From an uncultured Eubacteriales bacterium (GTDB lineage Bacteria > Bacillota > Clostridia > Oscillospirales > Butyricicoccaceae), in contig CAKRRK010000001.1 in the NCBI GenBank assembly GCA_934395135.1, positions 62,001 through 126,000 on the forward strand: DNA of 64,000 bases, read 5' to 3'. Position numbers and translations under genes: made by a program. The notes beneath the pieces were generated by a model that had not been told where the DNA came from, made no database searches, and saw nothing but the letters and a program-made list of their open reading frames with translations. Positions 16,923 through 24,987 of this stretch are shown here, one piece after another (the stretch's first letter is position 1; each line of letters opens with the position of its first letter).

Positions 16923-16992
16923 AGTTTTTCCCTGTCGTCGTATTTTATTGTGATTGTTCATTGCAAGGCTGCAGCCCGCGGCCTGTTGTTTT

Positions 16993-17466
16993 CTATCGGT
17001 TTGCCGAACACTTTGCCGCGTCAATTGCCAGTGCTACCATCAGCACATAAACCGCATGCTGCGGATCCTGAATATCCAGCACATATGTATCCGTCCAGTT
17101 CAGAAATTCTTTTGAAATAACTGCAATGCAGTTTCCTCCACGGTCTGTGATGGTATAATCCCACTGAAAAAAATCCCCCTGGACGTTCCAGTTCATGCAG
17201 TCCACACGGAATGAGGGATGAAACAACGTAAATTCTTTTTGAATCTGTCCGACTTCCCGTTCCCCCAGATGAATCGTAAACCGCGGCAGAAACGTCAGCA
17301 CCTCTTCTTTTACCATGCCGATGGAATTGCCTGTCTTATCCAAAATCACCAGTTTATGGCCCCAGGACAGTTTTCCTTCCACCGTATATACGGTATTGCC
17401 CGCCGCATCATAAATATCGTAACTGTCCAGCCACGAAAAAAGACGCTGTTTAAATAATAGTTTCAT
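16993..17466 (-). CDS. LURP-one/Tubby-C-like (YxjI-type) domain protein
   Basis: About 157 residues forming a repeated beta-strand protein of the LURP-one-related type (similar to YxjI). The pattern of alternating strands is clear: FSWLDSYDIYD, NTVYTVEGKLSWGHKLVILD, IGMVKEEVLTFLPRFTIH, and again WDYTITDRGGNCIAVISKEF. Function is unknown; plant and eukaryotic relatives bind lipids. It starts at an ATG after GAGAGGGG. An extended -10 (TGGTATAAT) sits about 110 bases upstream. Confidence 0.8.
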   Translation of the reverse strand: MKLLFKQRLFSWLDSYDIYDAAGNTVYTVEGKLSWGHKLVILDKTGNSIGMVKEEVLTFLPRFTIHLGEREVGQIQKEFTLFHPSFRVDCMNWNVQGDFFQWDYTITDRGGNCIAVISKEFLNWTDTYVLDIQDPQHAVYVLMVALAIDAAKCSANR

Positions 17467-17574
17467 TCGTTCCCCTCTCCAAGACGCAGCTTATGATTTT
17501 CCAGGCGCCGCCCTTTTCCGACTTCAGACGGCGCACGCTGCAAGCCGCGGCCTGCCAATGCCGACCTTTTATAA

Positions 17575-17583
17575 ATTATACCA
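17575..17583 (-). promoter_or_regulatory. extended -10 promoter
   Basis: Minus strand TGGTATAAT about 110 bases before the LURP-one-like gene. A second extended -10, TGCTATAAT, lies at 17672-17680. Between them and the gene the leader is GC-rich with several short complementary stretches. No gene is seen in the 302-base gap 17467-17768. Confidence 0.5.
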
Positions 17584-17750
17584 CAAAATACTAAATTTTT
17601 TCATTATCTTCTATAAATTTTTCAAAAGCAGCTCCCCGGCATTTTGCGGCATACCGCGGCCGTCTATGTCCATTATAGCACATCTCCGCTTTTTCGCGTC
17701 TTCCTTCCCGGATTCCACCAATTTTTCTCTGCCTTGCAGATAATTCACAA

Positions 17751-17782
17751 AAAAGGAAATGTAAAATTTTACATTTCCTTTT
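17751..17782 (-). terminator. AT-rich palindromic terminator of trxB
   Basis: A perfect 16-base inverted repeat with AAAAGGAAATGTAAAA as left arm. It overlaps the trxB stop codon and is followed on the minus strand by a T-run. Confidence 0.7.
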
Positions 17783-18722
17783 GTTTTGCGATATAGCGCT
17801 CCGCCTCCATCGCGGCCACCGCTCCATCCGCCGCCGCGGTAACCAGCTGCCGCAGGGGCTTTGCCCGCAAATCGCCGGCGGCAAACACCCCTGGAAGGCT
17901 GGTGCGCATTTTTTCATCCGTCGTCACATATCCCAGGTCGTCTGTCCGCACCTGGGCGGCAAACAGGCCGGTGTTGGGTTCATAGCCCACAAACACAAAA
18001 ATACCAAAGGTTTCCCCGTCGGCAGCCCGGTACTCCGTTTGCTCTCCAGTTTCGTTGTTGCGAAATTCCGCCCCCCGCAGCACCGTATCTCCATACGCCC
18101 GGACCAATTCCGTATGATACCGCACCTGAATTTTGGGATGGGACAGCACACGTTCTTGGAGATAGGCCTCGCACCGGAGCCGGTCTTTTCGCACAATCAT
18201 CGTCACCGTTTTTCCAAAGCGGGTCAAAAACAGCGCCTCTTCCGCGGCGCTGTTGCCGCCGCCAATCACAAAAATATCTTTCTCCCGGAAGAAAAAGCCA
18301 TCGCAGGTAGCACAATAGCTTACGCCCTTTCCGCGAAACTCTGTCTCGCCGGCAAACCCAAGCTGCTTTGGGGAAGCGCCCGAAGCCAAAATAACGCTGC
18401 GTCCCTGGTACACACCGCCGTCTGTTTCCAGTTCCTTCCATCCGCCGGCAAGGCGCATTTCCGTCACCTGCCGCAGAACCAGCTCTGTTCCGAACCGTTT
18501 CGCCTGTTCCAGCATCCGATCCATCAGTTCCGGTCCGGCTACGCTCTCAATTCCCGGGTAATTGGCGACTTCCGCCGTGATCGCCGCCTGTCCTCCAATC
18601 TGCTGCTGTTCCAAGATGATGGTGTTCAGCTTGGCGCGGCCCGCATAAATGCCCGCGGTCAGCCCTGCGCAGCCGCCGCCTAGCACAATCAGATCATAGA
18701 TCTGCTTTTTGCTTTGTTTCAT
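17769..18722 (-). CDS. trxB: Thioredoxin reductase
   Basis: FAD/NADPH disulfide reductase, 317 residues. The FAD-binding GGGCAGLTAG (about residues 15-24), redox-active CATC (Cys137, Cys140), NADPH-binding IGGGNSAAEEA and the C-terminal FAD segment GVFAAGDLR are all intact. It keeps thioredoxin or a related partner reduced. The ribosome-binding site is GAGGAG. No thioredoxin gene is adjacent. Confidence 0.95.
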   Translation of the reverse strand: MKQSKKQIYDLIVLGGGCAGLTAGIYAGRAKLNTIILEQQQIGGQAAITAEVANYPGIESVAGPELMDRMLEQAKRFGTELVLRQVTEMRLAGGWKELETDGGVYQGRSVILASGASPKQLGFAGETEFRGKGVSYCATCDGFFFREKDIFVIGGGNSAAEEALFLTRFGKTVTMIVRKDRLRCEAYLQERVLSHPKIQVRYHTELVRAYGDTVLRGAEFRNNETGEQTEYRAADGETFGIFVFVGYEPNTGLFAAQVRTDDLGYVTTDEKMRTSLPGVFAAGDLRAKPLRQLVTAAADGAVAAMEAERYIAKQKEM

Positions 18723-18768
18723 CGTTTCTCCTCGTTTTTTGTTTTAGTATGCCTGCGGATCTGCCGTT

Positions 18769-19722
18769 TTATTCCGCCAGCAGCTCCACGGCGCCGGCAA
18801 GGCAGGCGGTCTGCCCCAGCAACGCCTCCAGAAAATATACCGGCATACCATCGTTTTGATACTGCCGGAATACCCGCCTTACTTTTCCAAACAGCCGGTT
18901 TCCAAAATGCAGCAAACCGCCGCCAAACACATAGCAGTTAATATTCAGCACCACATACAAATTATACAGCCACATTCCCATATACTGCGCCATCTGCTCC
19001 ACTGCCTGCGCAGCCAGCGCATCCCCCTGGTCATAGGCGGTCAGCAAGTGGGCTGCCGTGATGTGTGCAGGATTTCCGGCAAGCCCGGTCATCAACGTAG
19101 CCGTCCCGGCACGGATTTGCTCCTGTATATGCCGCACAATTCCTCTGCCTCCGCAATACGACTCAAAACAGCCTCGGTTTCCGCAACCGCAGGACAGACC
19201 GGCCGACAAGGACGCCAGCATATGCCCGCTTTCTCCAGCCCAGCCGTAGCTGCCCCGAAACAATTTGCCGTCAATAATGATGCCGGACGCGATGCCGGTG
19301 CTCACCGGGCAGTATACCATATGCCGAAAGCCTCTGCCTGCGCCATGCCGAAATTCCGCAAGGGCGGCCGCCTGGGCGTCATTGCCCAAAGCGATTGGAA
19401 TCGCTCCAAATTTTTCCTGTAAATAGGATTTTGCCGGAAAGTCCCGCAGATTTCTCAGATTGGAGGTTTTTTGCACATAGCCTTCCGGATGCCGGATGCA
19501 GGACGGCAGGCAAACCCCTATACCAGCCAATCCGCCCGGGGTGATCCCCCGGTCCTCTCTGATACCCTTTATTCTGCCGCAAATACCGTCAAAAAAGGCT
19601 TCCGGAGAAAGCGACGGATCGGAGGGTGCCTTCCACTGCTTTAAAAGTCTCCTTTTTTCGTCAAACAGGCCATAGGCTGTTTTCGTGCCGCCTACATCCA
19701 CTCCGATGTAATACGCTTCCAT
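18769..19722 (-). CDS. ROK-family sugar kinase
   Basis: ATP-dependent sugar kinase of the ROK family, 317 residues, without a DNA-binding domain. It has the phosphate loop GVDVGGTKTAYGLF at the N-terminus, the zinc motif CGCGNRGCFESY and the catalytic segment IALGNDAQAAAL. Likely substrates are glucose, allose, N-acetylglucosamine or N-acetylmannosamine; the sequence does not decide. The ATG at 19722 follows AAGGAGGAG; the frame is open further upstream but without a site. The gene lies 46 bases upstream of trxB. Confidence 0.9.
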   Translation of the reverse strand: MEAYYIGVDVGGTKTAYGLFDEKRRLLKQWKAPSDPSLSPEAFFDGICGRIKGIREDRGITPGGLAGIGVCLPSCIRHPEGYVQKTSNLRNLRDFPAKSYLQEKFGAIPIALGNDAQAAALAEFRHGAGRGFRHMVYCPVSTGIASGIIIDGKLFRGSYGWAGESGHMLASLSAGLSCGCGNRGCFESYCGGRGIVRHIQEQIRAGTATLMTGLAGNPAHITAAHLLTAYDQGDALAAQAVEQMAQYMGMWLYNLYVVLNINCYVFGGGLLHFGNRLFGKVRRVFRQYQNDGMPVYFLEALLGQTACLAGAVELLAE

Positions 19723-19814
19723 TTGCACTCCTCCTTCGCCGGTTTTTTTATAGTATTCGCCGACCTTCCCCTTCATAACCATAAAAATTCCGGCGGCAAA
19801 TTTTCTTGCAAAAA

Positions 19815-19847
19815 AATCGGAAAACAAACCTTGGTTTGTTTTCCGAT
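19815..19847 (-). terminator. terminator of the radical-SAM gene
   Basis: Stem AATCGGAAAACAAACC / GGTTTGTTTTCCGATT followed by seven T on the minus strand. It lies in the leader region of the downstream ROK kinase gene. Confidence 0.9.
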
Positions 19848-19871
19848 TCCTGTGCTTTCCATTGGACACAG

Positions 19872-20774
19872 CTACAGTCCTTCATAATCAAATTTCGGGA
19901 TAAAGCGTTCTGCAGCGGCACGCCCTTCCTGTACAAACGCCGTTTCCACTCCCAGAGAAATGGCGTCGTCAATCCATCGCTCGTATTCCCGTTTTGTCAC
20001 CCGACGGTCCAGCTCCGGCCATCGCTTTACCCAGGGAAGCGGCGTATACTGCCGCATCAGGCTGAGATAAACCCGGTTGCCATAGGTGTTGTATACATGC
20101 CGAACGACAGCCTTGGCATCTGCAAGCCGCCCCGGCAGCAGCAGATGGCGAACCACCACGCCCCGCTTCATGCTGCCGTCCCGCCCAAATACCGGCGCGC
20201 TCTGCTGGCGCACCATTTCCTGCAGCGCGGCGCTGGCCACACAGGGATAATCCGGCGCGGCGGAATACCGCCCCGCCGCCTCCGCATCCCAATATTTAAA
20301 GTCCGTTAAATAAATGTCTACAATCCCCTGCAAACGTTTCAGCGTTTCTACTTTTTCATATCCGCCGCAATTATACACAATGGGCAGACGCAGACCCTGT
20401 CTCCGGCTTTCCATTACCGCCCGGATAATCTGCGGTGTATAGTGGGTTGGTGTGACAAGGTTGATATTTTCTGCCCCTTCTTCCTGCAGCCGTAGAAAAA
20501 TCCCGCAGAGTTCTTCCCGGGACACCTCTTTTCCCACCTCGCCGCTGGAAACAGTCCGGTTCTGACAATAGACACATTGCAGGGGACAGCCAGTAAAAAA
20601 TACCGTTCCCGCGCCCCGCGTTCCGGAAATGCAAGGCTCCTCCCACCGGTGCAGCGCCGCCCTGGCAAGGTAAATGCCCATTCCCTTGACGCCGCAGCGC
20701 CCGGTTTCTCCGTTTGCCCGGTCCGCCCCGCATTCCCTGGGGCAAATCCGACAGCCCGTTGTCTCCTTGGTCAC
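19872..20774 (-). CDS. PflX-like radical SAM protein
   Basis: Radical SAM protein of 300 residues, like the uncharacterised PflX/pyruvate-formate-lyase-activase-like group. The [4Fe-4S] triad CxxxCxxC is Cys63, Cys67, Cys70 (GCPLQCVYCQN). An additional N-terminal cysteine cluster (CRICPRECG and GRCG) is typical of the group. The protein partner is unknown; no glycyl-radical enzyme gene is adjacent. The GTG start overlaps the stop of the YjbR-like gene by four bases, so the two proteins are translationally coupled. Confidence 0.85.
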   Translation of the reverse strand: MTKETTGCRICPRECGADRANGETGRCGVKGMGIYLARAALHRWEEPCISGTRGAGTVFFTGCPLQCVYCQNRTVSSGEVGKEVSREELCGIFLRLQEEGAENINLVTPTHYTPQIIRAVMESRRQGLRLPIVYNCGGYEKVETLKRLQGIVDIYLTDFKYWDAEAAGRYSAAPDYPCVASAALQEMVRQQSAPVFGRDGSMKRGVVVRHLLLPGRLADAKAVVRHVYNTYGNRVYLSLMRQYTPLPWVKRWPELDRRVTKREYERWIDDAISLGVETAFVQEGRAAAERFIPKFDYEGL

Positions 20775-21562
20775 TTTGTCACATCCTTGTTTTTTTCTGC
20801 CGGTTCCGCTGGATACAACTTCCGCAGCGCGCAGGCCAAACTGTGCGGCATCCGCCTTGGCCCCCGCACGGTATCCACGCCATACGACCGCAAAAAATTC
20901 AAATCCACCGGTGTTTTGTCATAGCACTGGAGCAGCTGAAGGATCATTGCTCTTTCCATATGAATATGCTCTGTATCCCGGCGGCATGGAATATCAACCT
21001 CCACTGCCCTGCACTGGTACCGGATGGCGGAAAACGGCGCCGTCACATACAAATAAACCGTGTCGCCCACCGCGACGCTGCTGCTTTGTTTCCAGCGGAA
21101 CCTATGGCCCTTTTTTCCCGTCACCGCCGCCTCTACATCGTAATAGCGGGGATTTGCCGGAACAATCCATTCTGTGCTGCAAACCGGCCGCCGGTGAGGC
21201 CGGTTTCGGCGGCCGGTCAGCGCATAACTCTCCTGCAGCAAAGACAGCAGCTCTTCTTTCGGCACAGTCCCGTCCAGCAAAAGGGTAATCCAGGTTCCCT
21301 TCTGCATATGATAACCCGGAAAAATGCCCTCCTGCATCAAAAGAGAGCCTGCCATCAGCGGATCCGCCTTGAGATTCAGCACGTCCACGTATGCATTCCC
21401 TTCCAATCCCAACCTGTTTTTTGGCACGTTCATTAAAATCCCATACCATTTTCGATTGTCGCTGCGGCGAAGCACCGCATACCCTGGAAATCGCTTCCAA
21501 AGGTATTCCGGCTCCGTCCCATAGGTCTTTTTTGCCCAGGCCAAAATTTCCTCTCGGCGCAT
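20771..21562 (-). CDS. YjbR/MmcQ-domain protein fused to an EVE/PUA-like domain
   Basis: Two domains in 263 residues. Residues 1 to about 115 resemble YjbR/MmcQ (double-wing DNA-binding fold: WAKKTYGTEPEYLWKRFP, KWYGILMNV, NLKADP, GYHMQKGTWITLLLDG). Residues from about 128 resemble EVE/PUA-like domains (EWIVPANPRYYDV, then GDTVYLYVTAP, IRYQCRAVEV and a C-terminal VRGPRRMP). EVE domains in other proteins bind modified bases. The overall function is unknown. The ribosome-binding site is AAGGAGG. It overlaps a radical SAM gene and follows rlmD, hinting at nucleic-acid chemistry. Confidence 0.7.
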   Translation of the reverse strand: MRREEILAWAKKTYGTEPEYLWKRFPGYAVLRRSDNRKWYGILMNVPKNRLGLEGNAYVDVLNLKADPLMAGSLLMQEGIFPGYHMQKGTWITLLLDGTVPKEELLSLLQESYALTGRRNRPHRRPVCSTEWIVPANPRYYDVEAAVTGKKGHRFRWKQSSSVAVGDTVYLYVTAPFSAIRYQCRAVEVDIPCRRDTEHIHMERAMILQLLQCYDKTPVDLNFLRSYGVDTVRGPRRMPHSLACALRKLYPAEPAEKNKDVTK

Positions 21563-21669
21563 TCCTGCCTCCTTTTTCTTCCGGCGCGTCGCATGTTGTA
21601 AAGGTCTGCTGCGCCAAAGGGTTTCCTAAAAATCGCCTTTCATACGTTCCAAACTCATTTGAGCCGCAG

Positions 21670-23028
21670 CTATCCCTTCCGTTTGGTCAGTTTTACCACA
21701 CACTCCACATGGTGCGTTCTGGGAAACAGGTCAAACGCCCGGCATACTGTCGCTTCATACCGTACGCCGAGCCGTTTCACATCCCGCGCCATCGTGGCCG
21801 GATCGCAGGAAATATACACCACCCGTTCCGGCGCTATGCGCAAAATCGCCTCGACCGCTCCGCTGTCCAGCCCTTTTCTCGGCGGATCCACTAAGACGAC
21901 GTCTATTTTTTCACCTGTCTGTGCAAAGCGAGCCGCCGCCTGCCCCGCGTCCATGCACAAAAATTCCACATGATGCAAACCGTTCCGCCGGGCGTTTTCC
22001 CTGGCATTGTCTACCGCGGCGGGAACGATTTCGACTCCGGTGACAAAAGCCGCCTGTCTTGCGGCACACAAGGTAATGGTTCCCGCGCCGCAGTACAAAT
22101 CCAGTACCCGTTCCGTGCCGGAAAAAGCGGCAAACTCCATCGCGCATGCATATAAGTTTTCCGCCTGATCATGGTGCACCTGATAAAAGGCCAGCGGAGA
22201 AATGGAAAACCGATTGCCGCACAGCACATCCTCCAGTTCGCCCCGGCCAAACACCGTGATGTTCCGTTCGCCCAGCACTTTATTGCCGGGCTTCGGCTGA
22301 AGGTTCAACACCAGGCCGCAAAGACCTGGAACGGCCGCTGCCGCCTTTTGCGCCAAATCCTCCAGCCCCGGCACCTCCCGCTTTGTTGTCACAAGACACA
22401 AAAGGACTTCTCCGGTTTCCATCCCGGTACGCACATAAACGTGCCGCACAAGGCCGGTTTCCTTTTGTTCATCATAGGCAGGGATCCCCCATGCCTGCAT
22501 CCATTCGCATACCAGCCCGGCAAGGCGGTCCGCAGCTTCGGTCTGAATGGCGCACCGTGAAACGGGAATTATTTGGTGACTGTGCCGCCGGTAAAAGCCG
22601 GTATAGACGCCCTGTTCTCCCTGTCCTACCGGATACTGCCCCTTGTTGCGGTAGCCGGCAGTCTGTTTACTGCCTACAATGCCCGAAACCTCCAGTTCCA
22701 GTCCGGCAATGCGCCGCAGGGCATCCTGTACCTTTTTTTGTTTGATCCGAAGCTCTGCCGCATACGAAATATGCTGATAACAACACCCGCCGCACACTGC
22801 GCTCACTGGACAAGCTGAGGATATCCGGTCCGGGGAAGGGCGAAGGATCTCTTCCATCCTGCCATATGCCACCGTCTTGTTCACTTTTATAATTTTTACA
22901 GTGCAGACATCTCCAGCCGCACTGTTTGGCACAAATACCACCATGCCGCCGATACGGCACACCCCGGTCCCGTCGGCCGTGTAATCTGTGATTTCTGCCG
23001 GATAGGTCTTATTCTTCTCCAATGTCAT
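21670..23028 (-). CDS. rlmD: 23S rRNA uracil-C5 methyltransferase (RlmD/RumA family)
   Basis: SAM-dependent RNA m5U methyltransferase of 452 residues. An N-terminal TRAM domain (about 1-58) is followed by the iron-sulfur cysteines (CPVSAVCGGCCYQH), the SAM-binding DLYCGAGTITL and the catalytic cysteine in YISCDPATMARD. Firmicutes often have RlmCD-type enzymes that modify two rRNA sites, so the exact uridine is not decided. The start overlaps the upstream DUF3298 gene by 20 bases; AGGA precedes the ATG. Confidence 0.93.
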   Translation of the reverse strand: MTLEKNKTYPAEITDYTADGTGVCRIGGMVVFVPNSAAGDVCTVKIIKVNKTVAYGRMEEILRPSPDRISSACPVSAVCGGCCYQHISYAAELRIKQKKVQDALRRIAGLELEVSGIVGSKQTAGYRNKGQYPVGQGEQGVYTGFYRRHSHQIIPVSRCAIQTEAADRLAGLVCEWMQAWGIPAYDEQKETGLVRHVYVRTGMETGEVLLCLVTTKREVPGLEDLAQKAAAAVPGLCGLVLNLQPKPGNKVLGERNITVFGRGELEDVLCGNRFSISPLAFYQVHHDQAENLYACAMEFAAFSGTERVLDLYCGAGTITLCAARQAAFVTGVEIVPAAVDNARENARRNGLHHVEFLCMDAGQAAARFAQTGEKIDVVLVDPPRKGLDSGAVEAILRIAPERVVYISCDPATMARDVKRLGVRYEATVCRAFDLFPRTHHVECVVKLTKRKG

Positions 23029-23854
23029 AAGTCCTGAATGCTTCTCCTAACATATCCTGGATTTCCGCAAAAGGAATTTCAAATATCTGATATCCCTCCG
23101 AATACGGCGCAAGGTCATAGGTCTGATAACAGATGCAGAGGGCCGTATCCGTTACATAAAATTCTGCCTCGTCAAGCAAAGAGTCTGCGCTTTCTCTGGC
23201 GTTCTCAAAGTATGCCGCGGACCGTTCCTCCATCTGCCTGTAAATGTTTTCCAGCAACGTGTTTCTGTAAGTTTCCGGCGCGACGGAAAACACATCGGAA
23301 AGCAGCAGCAGCGCCCCATTGGATTTTAAAAAGGTCTCGCCTTCTATCCGCTGGTCTTCATGAACGCCGCCTGTCATCTGGGTAGTCAGCCGCCGCACTG
23401 ACACATAAGCGTTCGTATCCGCCGCCACCGCATAATCCTCCGCAACGGAATAGGGAAGAAAGCCCGTCCCCGTGCTTTCTTCCAGGGACGCGTTATACAG
23501 TTCCCCTTCCCAAAACGCCTTTTTTTCCGCAGCAAGATTGTCGTAATACTGCCGGATATTTCCCAGCGCTTCCGCTGAAACACTATCGAACAAATCCGGA
23601 AACCGATATTCCACCATCAGCACCGTCACTCCATTGTCGTCTGTGTATGTATCGGTTCCATACGCACCCTCTGTCCGGTTCGCGGTTCCGTCCTCTGTTT
23701 CCGGAACAATCTCCTCCAGGTTTTCCGGCGGCTCCGGCTGCTGCTGGGCGGCAAGAAGATTTTGATTGTGCCGGTCTATTGCAGCAAACCCTGCAATAAA
23801 CCCGCAAATTATGATGATTATACACAATAACATTTGCAACTTCTTGTTCATCAT
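23009..23854 (-). CDS. Membrane-anchored DUF3298-domain protein (RsiV/PdaC-like)
   Basis: About 281 residues. A single N-terminal membrane anchor (LLCIIIIICGFIAGFAA) is followed by a Pro/Glu-rich linker and an extracellular DUF4163-DUF3298 type domain (VEYRFPDLF..., TTQMTGGVHEDQ, NGALLLLSDVF, CICYQTYDLAPYSEG). In B. subtilis this fold occurs in the anti-sigma factor RsiV and the deacetylase PdaC. Here there is no cytosolic anti-sigma part and no sigma gene, so only cell-surface location is inferred. The start is ATG at 23854 or 23851, after AGAGGA. Confidence 0.75.
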   Translation of the reverse strand: MMNKKLQMLLCIIIIICGFIAGFAAIDRHNQNLLAAQQQPEPPENLEEIVPETEDGTANRTEGAYGTDTYTDDNGVTVLMVEYRFPDLFDSVSAEALGNIRQYYDNLAAEKKAFWEGELYNASLEESTGTGFLPYSVAEDYAVAADTNAYVSVRRLTTQMTGGVHEDQRIEGETFLKSNGALLLLSDVFSVAPETYRNTLLENIYRQMEERSAAYFENARESADSLLDEAEFYVTDTALCICYQTYDLAPYSEGYQIFEIPFAEIQDMLGEAFRTYDIGEE

Positions 23855-23942
23855 GTCCTCTTCTTTTTGTCGATTTTTTTTGTATAATAGAGTCACAGGC
23901 GTTGTTCCCAAGCCCAGGCCGCCCCTCGGGCGGTTTTTGTTC

Positions 23943-23951
23943 ATTATAGCA
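23943..23951 (-). promoter_or_regulatory. extended -10 promoter for the DUF3298 gene
   Basis: Minus strand TGCTATAAT about 90 bases before the start codon. The leader then carries a GC-rich hairpin, CCGCCC-GAG-GGGCGG (about 23919-23933). Confidence 0.55.
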
Positions 23952-23991
23952 CAGTTTTTTTGAATTTAAAATAATTGGAGGAGAAACGATT

Positions 23992-24330
23992 ATGAAAATC
24001 GACAACAGCGAAAAGGAACGCCGCGCATTTGAAACGGCGCTGGCCGGCAATATGGCGGAATGCTTTACCATGCAGCGGGAATGGATTGACGAGATTCTTG
24101 CCAGCGGCGAGGATCACTGTCCATGTCCCGAAAGCTGCCCGCACCATGGCAACTGCTTTGAATGCGTGCAGATCCATCGGGGGCACCGGGATCATCTGCC
24201 CTACTGCTTTTGGGATATGGTCAACGAACGCATTGACAAGCTCTCCCGTCTGACGGAAGGCTCCTACGCAAAGTATCAATCCCCGTGTCCTTCCGGCTGC
24301 GGCGGCTGTGAAAAGAAATGCGGCAAATAA
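23992..24330 (+). CDS. Cysteine-rich small protein, unknown function
   Basis: One hundred twelve residues with eleven cysteines in two clusters. The central cluster reads CPCPESCPHHGNCFECV, then HRGHRDHLPYC, a zinc-binding-like pattern similar to small clostridial CxxHGxCxxCVxxHR proteins (possibly the DUF6485 type; I am not sure). The C-terminus ends CPSGCGGCEKKCGK, which could hold another metal. The N-terminal third is helical (EKERRAFETALAGNMAECFTM). A good ribosome-binding site (GGAGGAG) precedes the ATG. It is a single-gene plus-strand unit with a terminator at 24413. Confidence 0.65.
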   Translation: MKIDNSEKERRAFETALAGNMAECFTMQREWIDEILASGEDHCPCPESCPHHGNCFECVQIHRGHRDHLPYCFWDMVNERIDKLSRLTEGSYAKYQSPCPSGCGGCEKKCGK

Positions 24331-24412
24331 CCGATCGCCAAATGCGGCAAATCGTAAGACTGCATCCCCGCGCCGCCTTTGAACATACGCCTGAAAAAGG
24401 TTCCATCGGCGC

Positions 24413-24447
24413 AAAAAGGTTCTGTCCCATAGGACAGAACCTTTTTT
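24413..24447. terminator. bidirectional terminator
   Basis: Stem AAAAGGTTCTGTCC / GGACAGAACCTTTT between the convergent cysteine-rich gene and the end of the purine operon. Confidence 0.92.
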
Positions 24448-24460
24448 CTGCTCTCTCGAA

Positions 24461-24976
24461 TTACATCTGCGGCAGCATATCCGATTCCTTTGCAAGCTCC
24501 AGGGTAGTTGCCCCGTTGCCAATCGCCGCCAGGGGATCGATGAATTTGGCCACGCTCGCCATCAAAAGGGAGAGATTGTCCACCGCCTGGTTCGCCAGTT
24601 TTTCCAGAGAATCCGTAAGATCCAGAACGACGTTCTGTTTTAAATACAACTGTCCCGCCGGACGGAACAAGCCAAAACTGCCGATGGCGCTGAAGCTGTT
24701 GCAATAATCGCAGGCTTTGGACACTTCATAAAAATAATTGTCCATCAGGCCGGTGAACAGCGTGACATAAAACTGCAGCAGCGCCGTATTTTCTCTGGGG
24801 AGTTTTAATGGGATAAAGCACAGTTCATACAGCACGTCCTGCATCACCTTGCCGTTTCGTTTGCTTTCTATCCGCAGGATCATAGGGTTTTGTCCCTCTT
24901 TTGCTTCCAGAAGTTCCGTCTCAAACTGATTTTCCTTTAAAATATCCCGCAGGCATAACAGCAATTTTTCTTCCAT
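24461..24976 (-). CDS. Unrecognised protein at the end of the purine operon
   Basis: Protein of 171 residues that I cannot place in a family. It starts with an alpha-beta region (LLLCLRDILKENQFETELLE, then VMQDVLYELCFIPLKLP), somewhat like YbjN/secretion-chaperone-like folds, and continues with helices. There is no signal peptide or membrane segment. It begins 11 bases after purD with AGGGGCGG as ribosome-binding site and ends just before the operon terminator, so it is probably cotranscribed with purine genes; whether it works in that pathway is unknown. Confidence 0.55.
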   Translation of the reverse strand: MEEKLLLCLRDILKENQFETELLEAKEGQNPMILRIESKRNGKVMQDVLYELCFIPLKLPRENTALLQFYVTLFTGLMDNYFYEVSKACDYCNSFSAIGSFGLFRPAGQLYLKQNVVLDLTDSLEKLANQAVDNLSLLMASVAKFIDPLAAIGNGATTLELAKESDMLPQM

Positions 24977-24987
24977 AAGCCGCCCCT

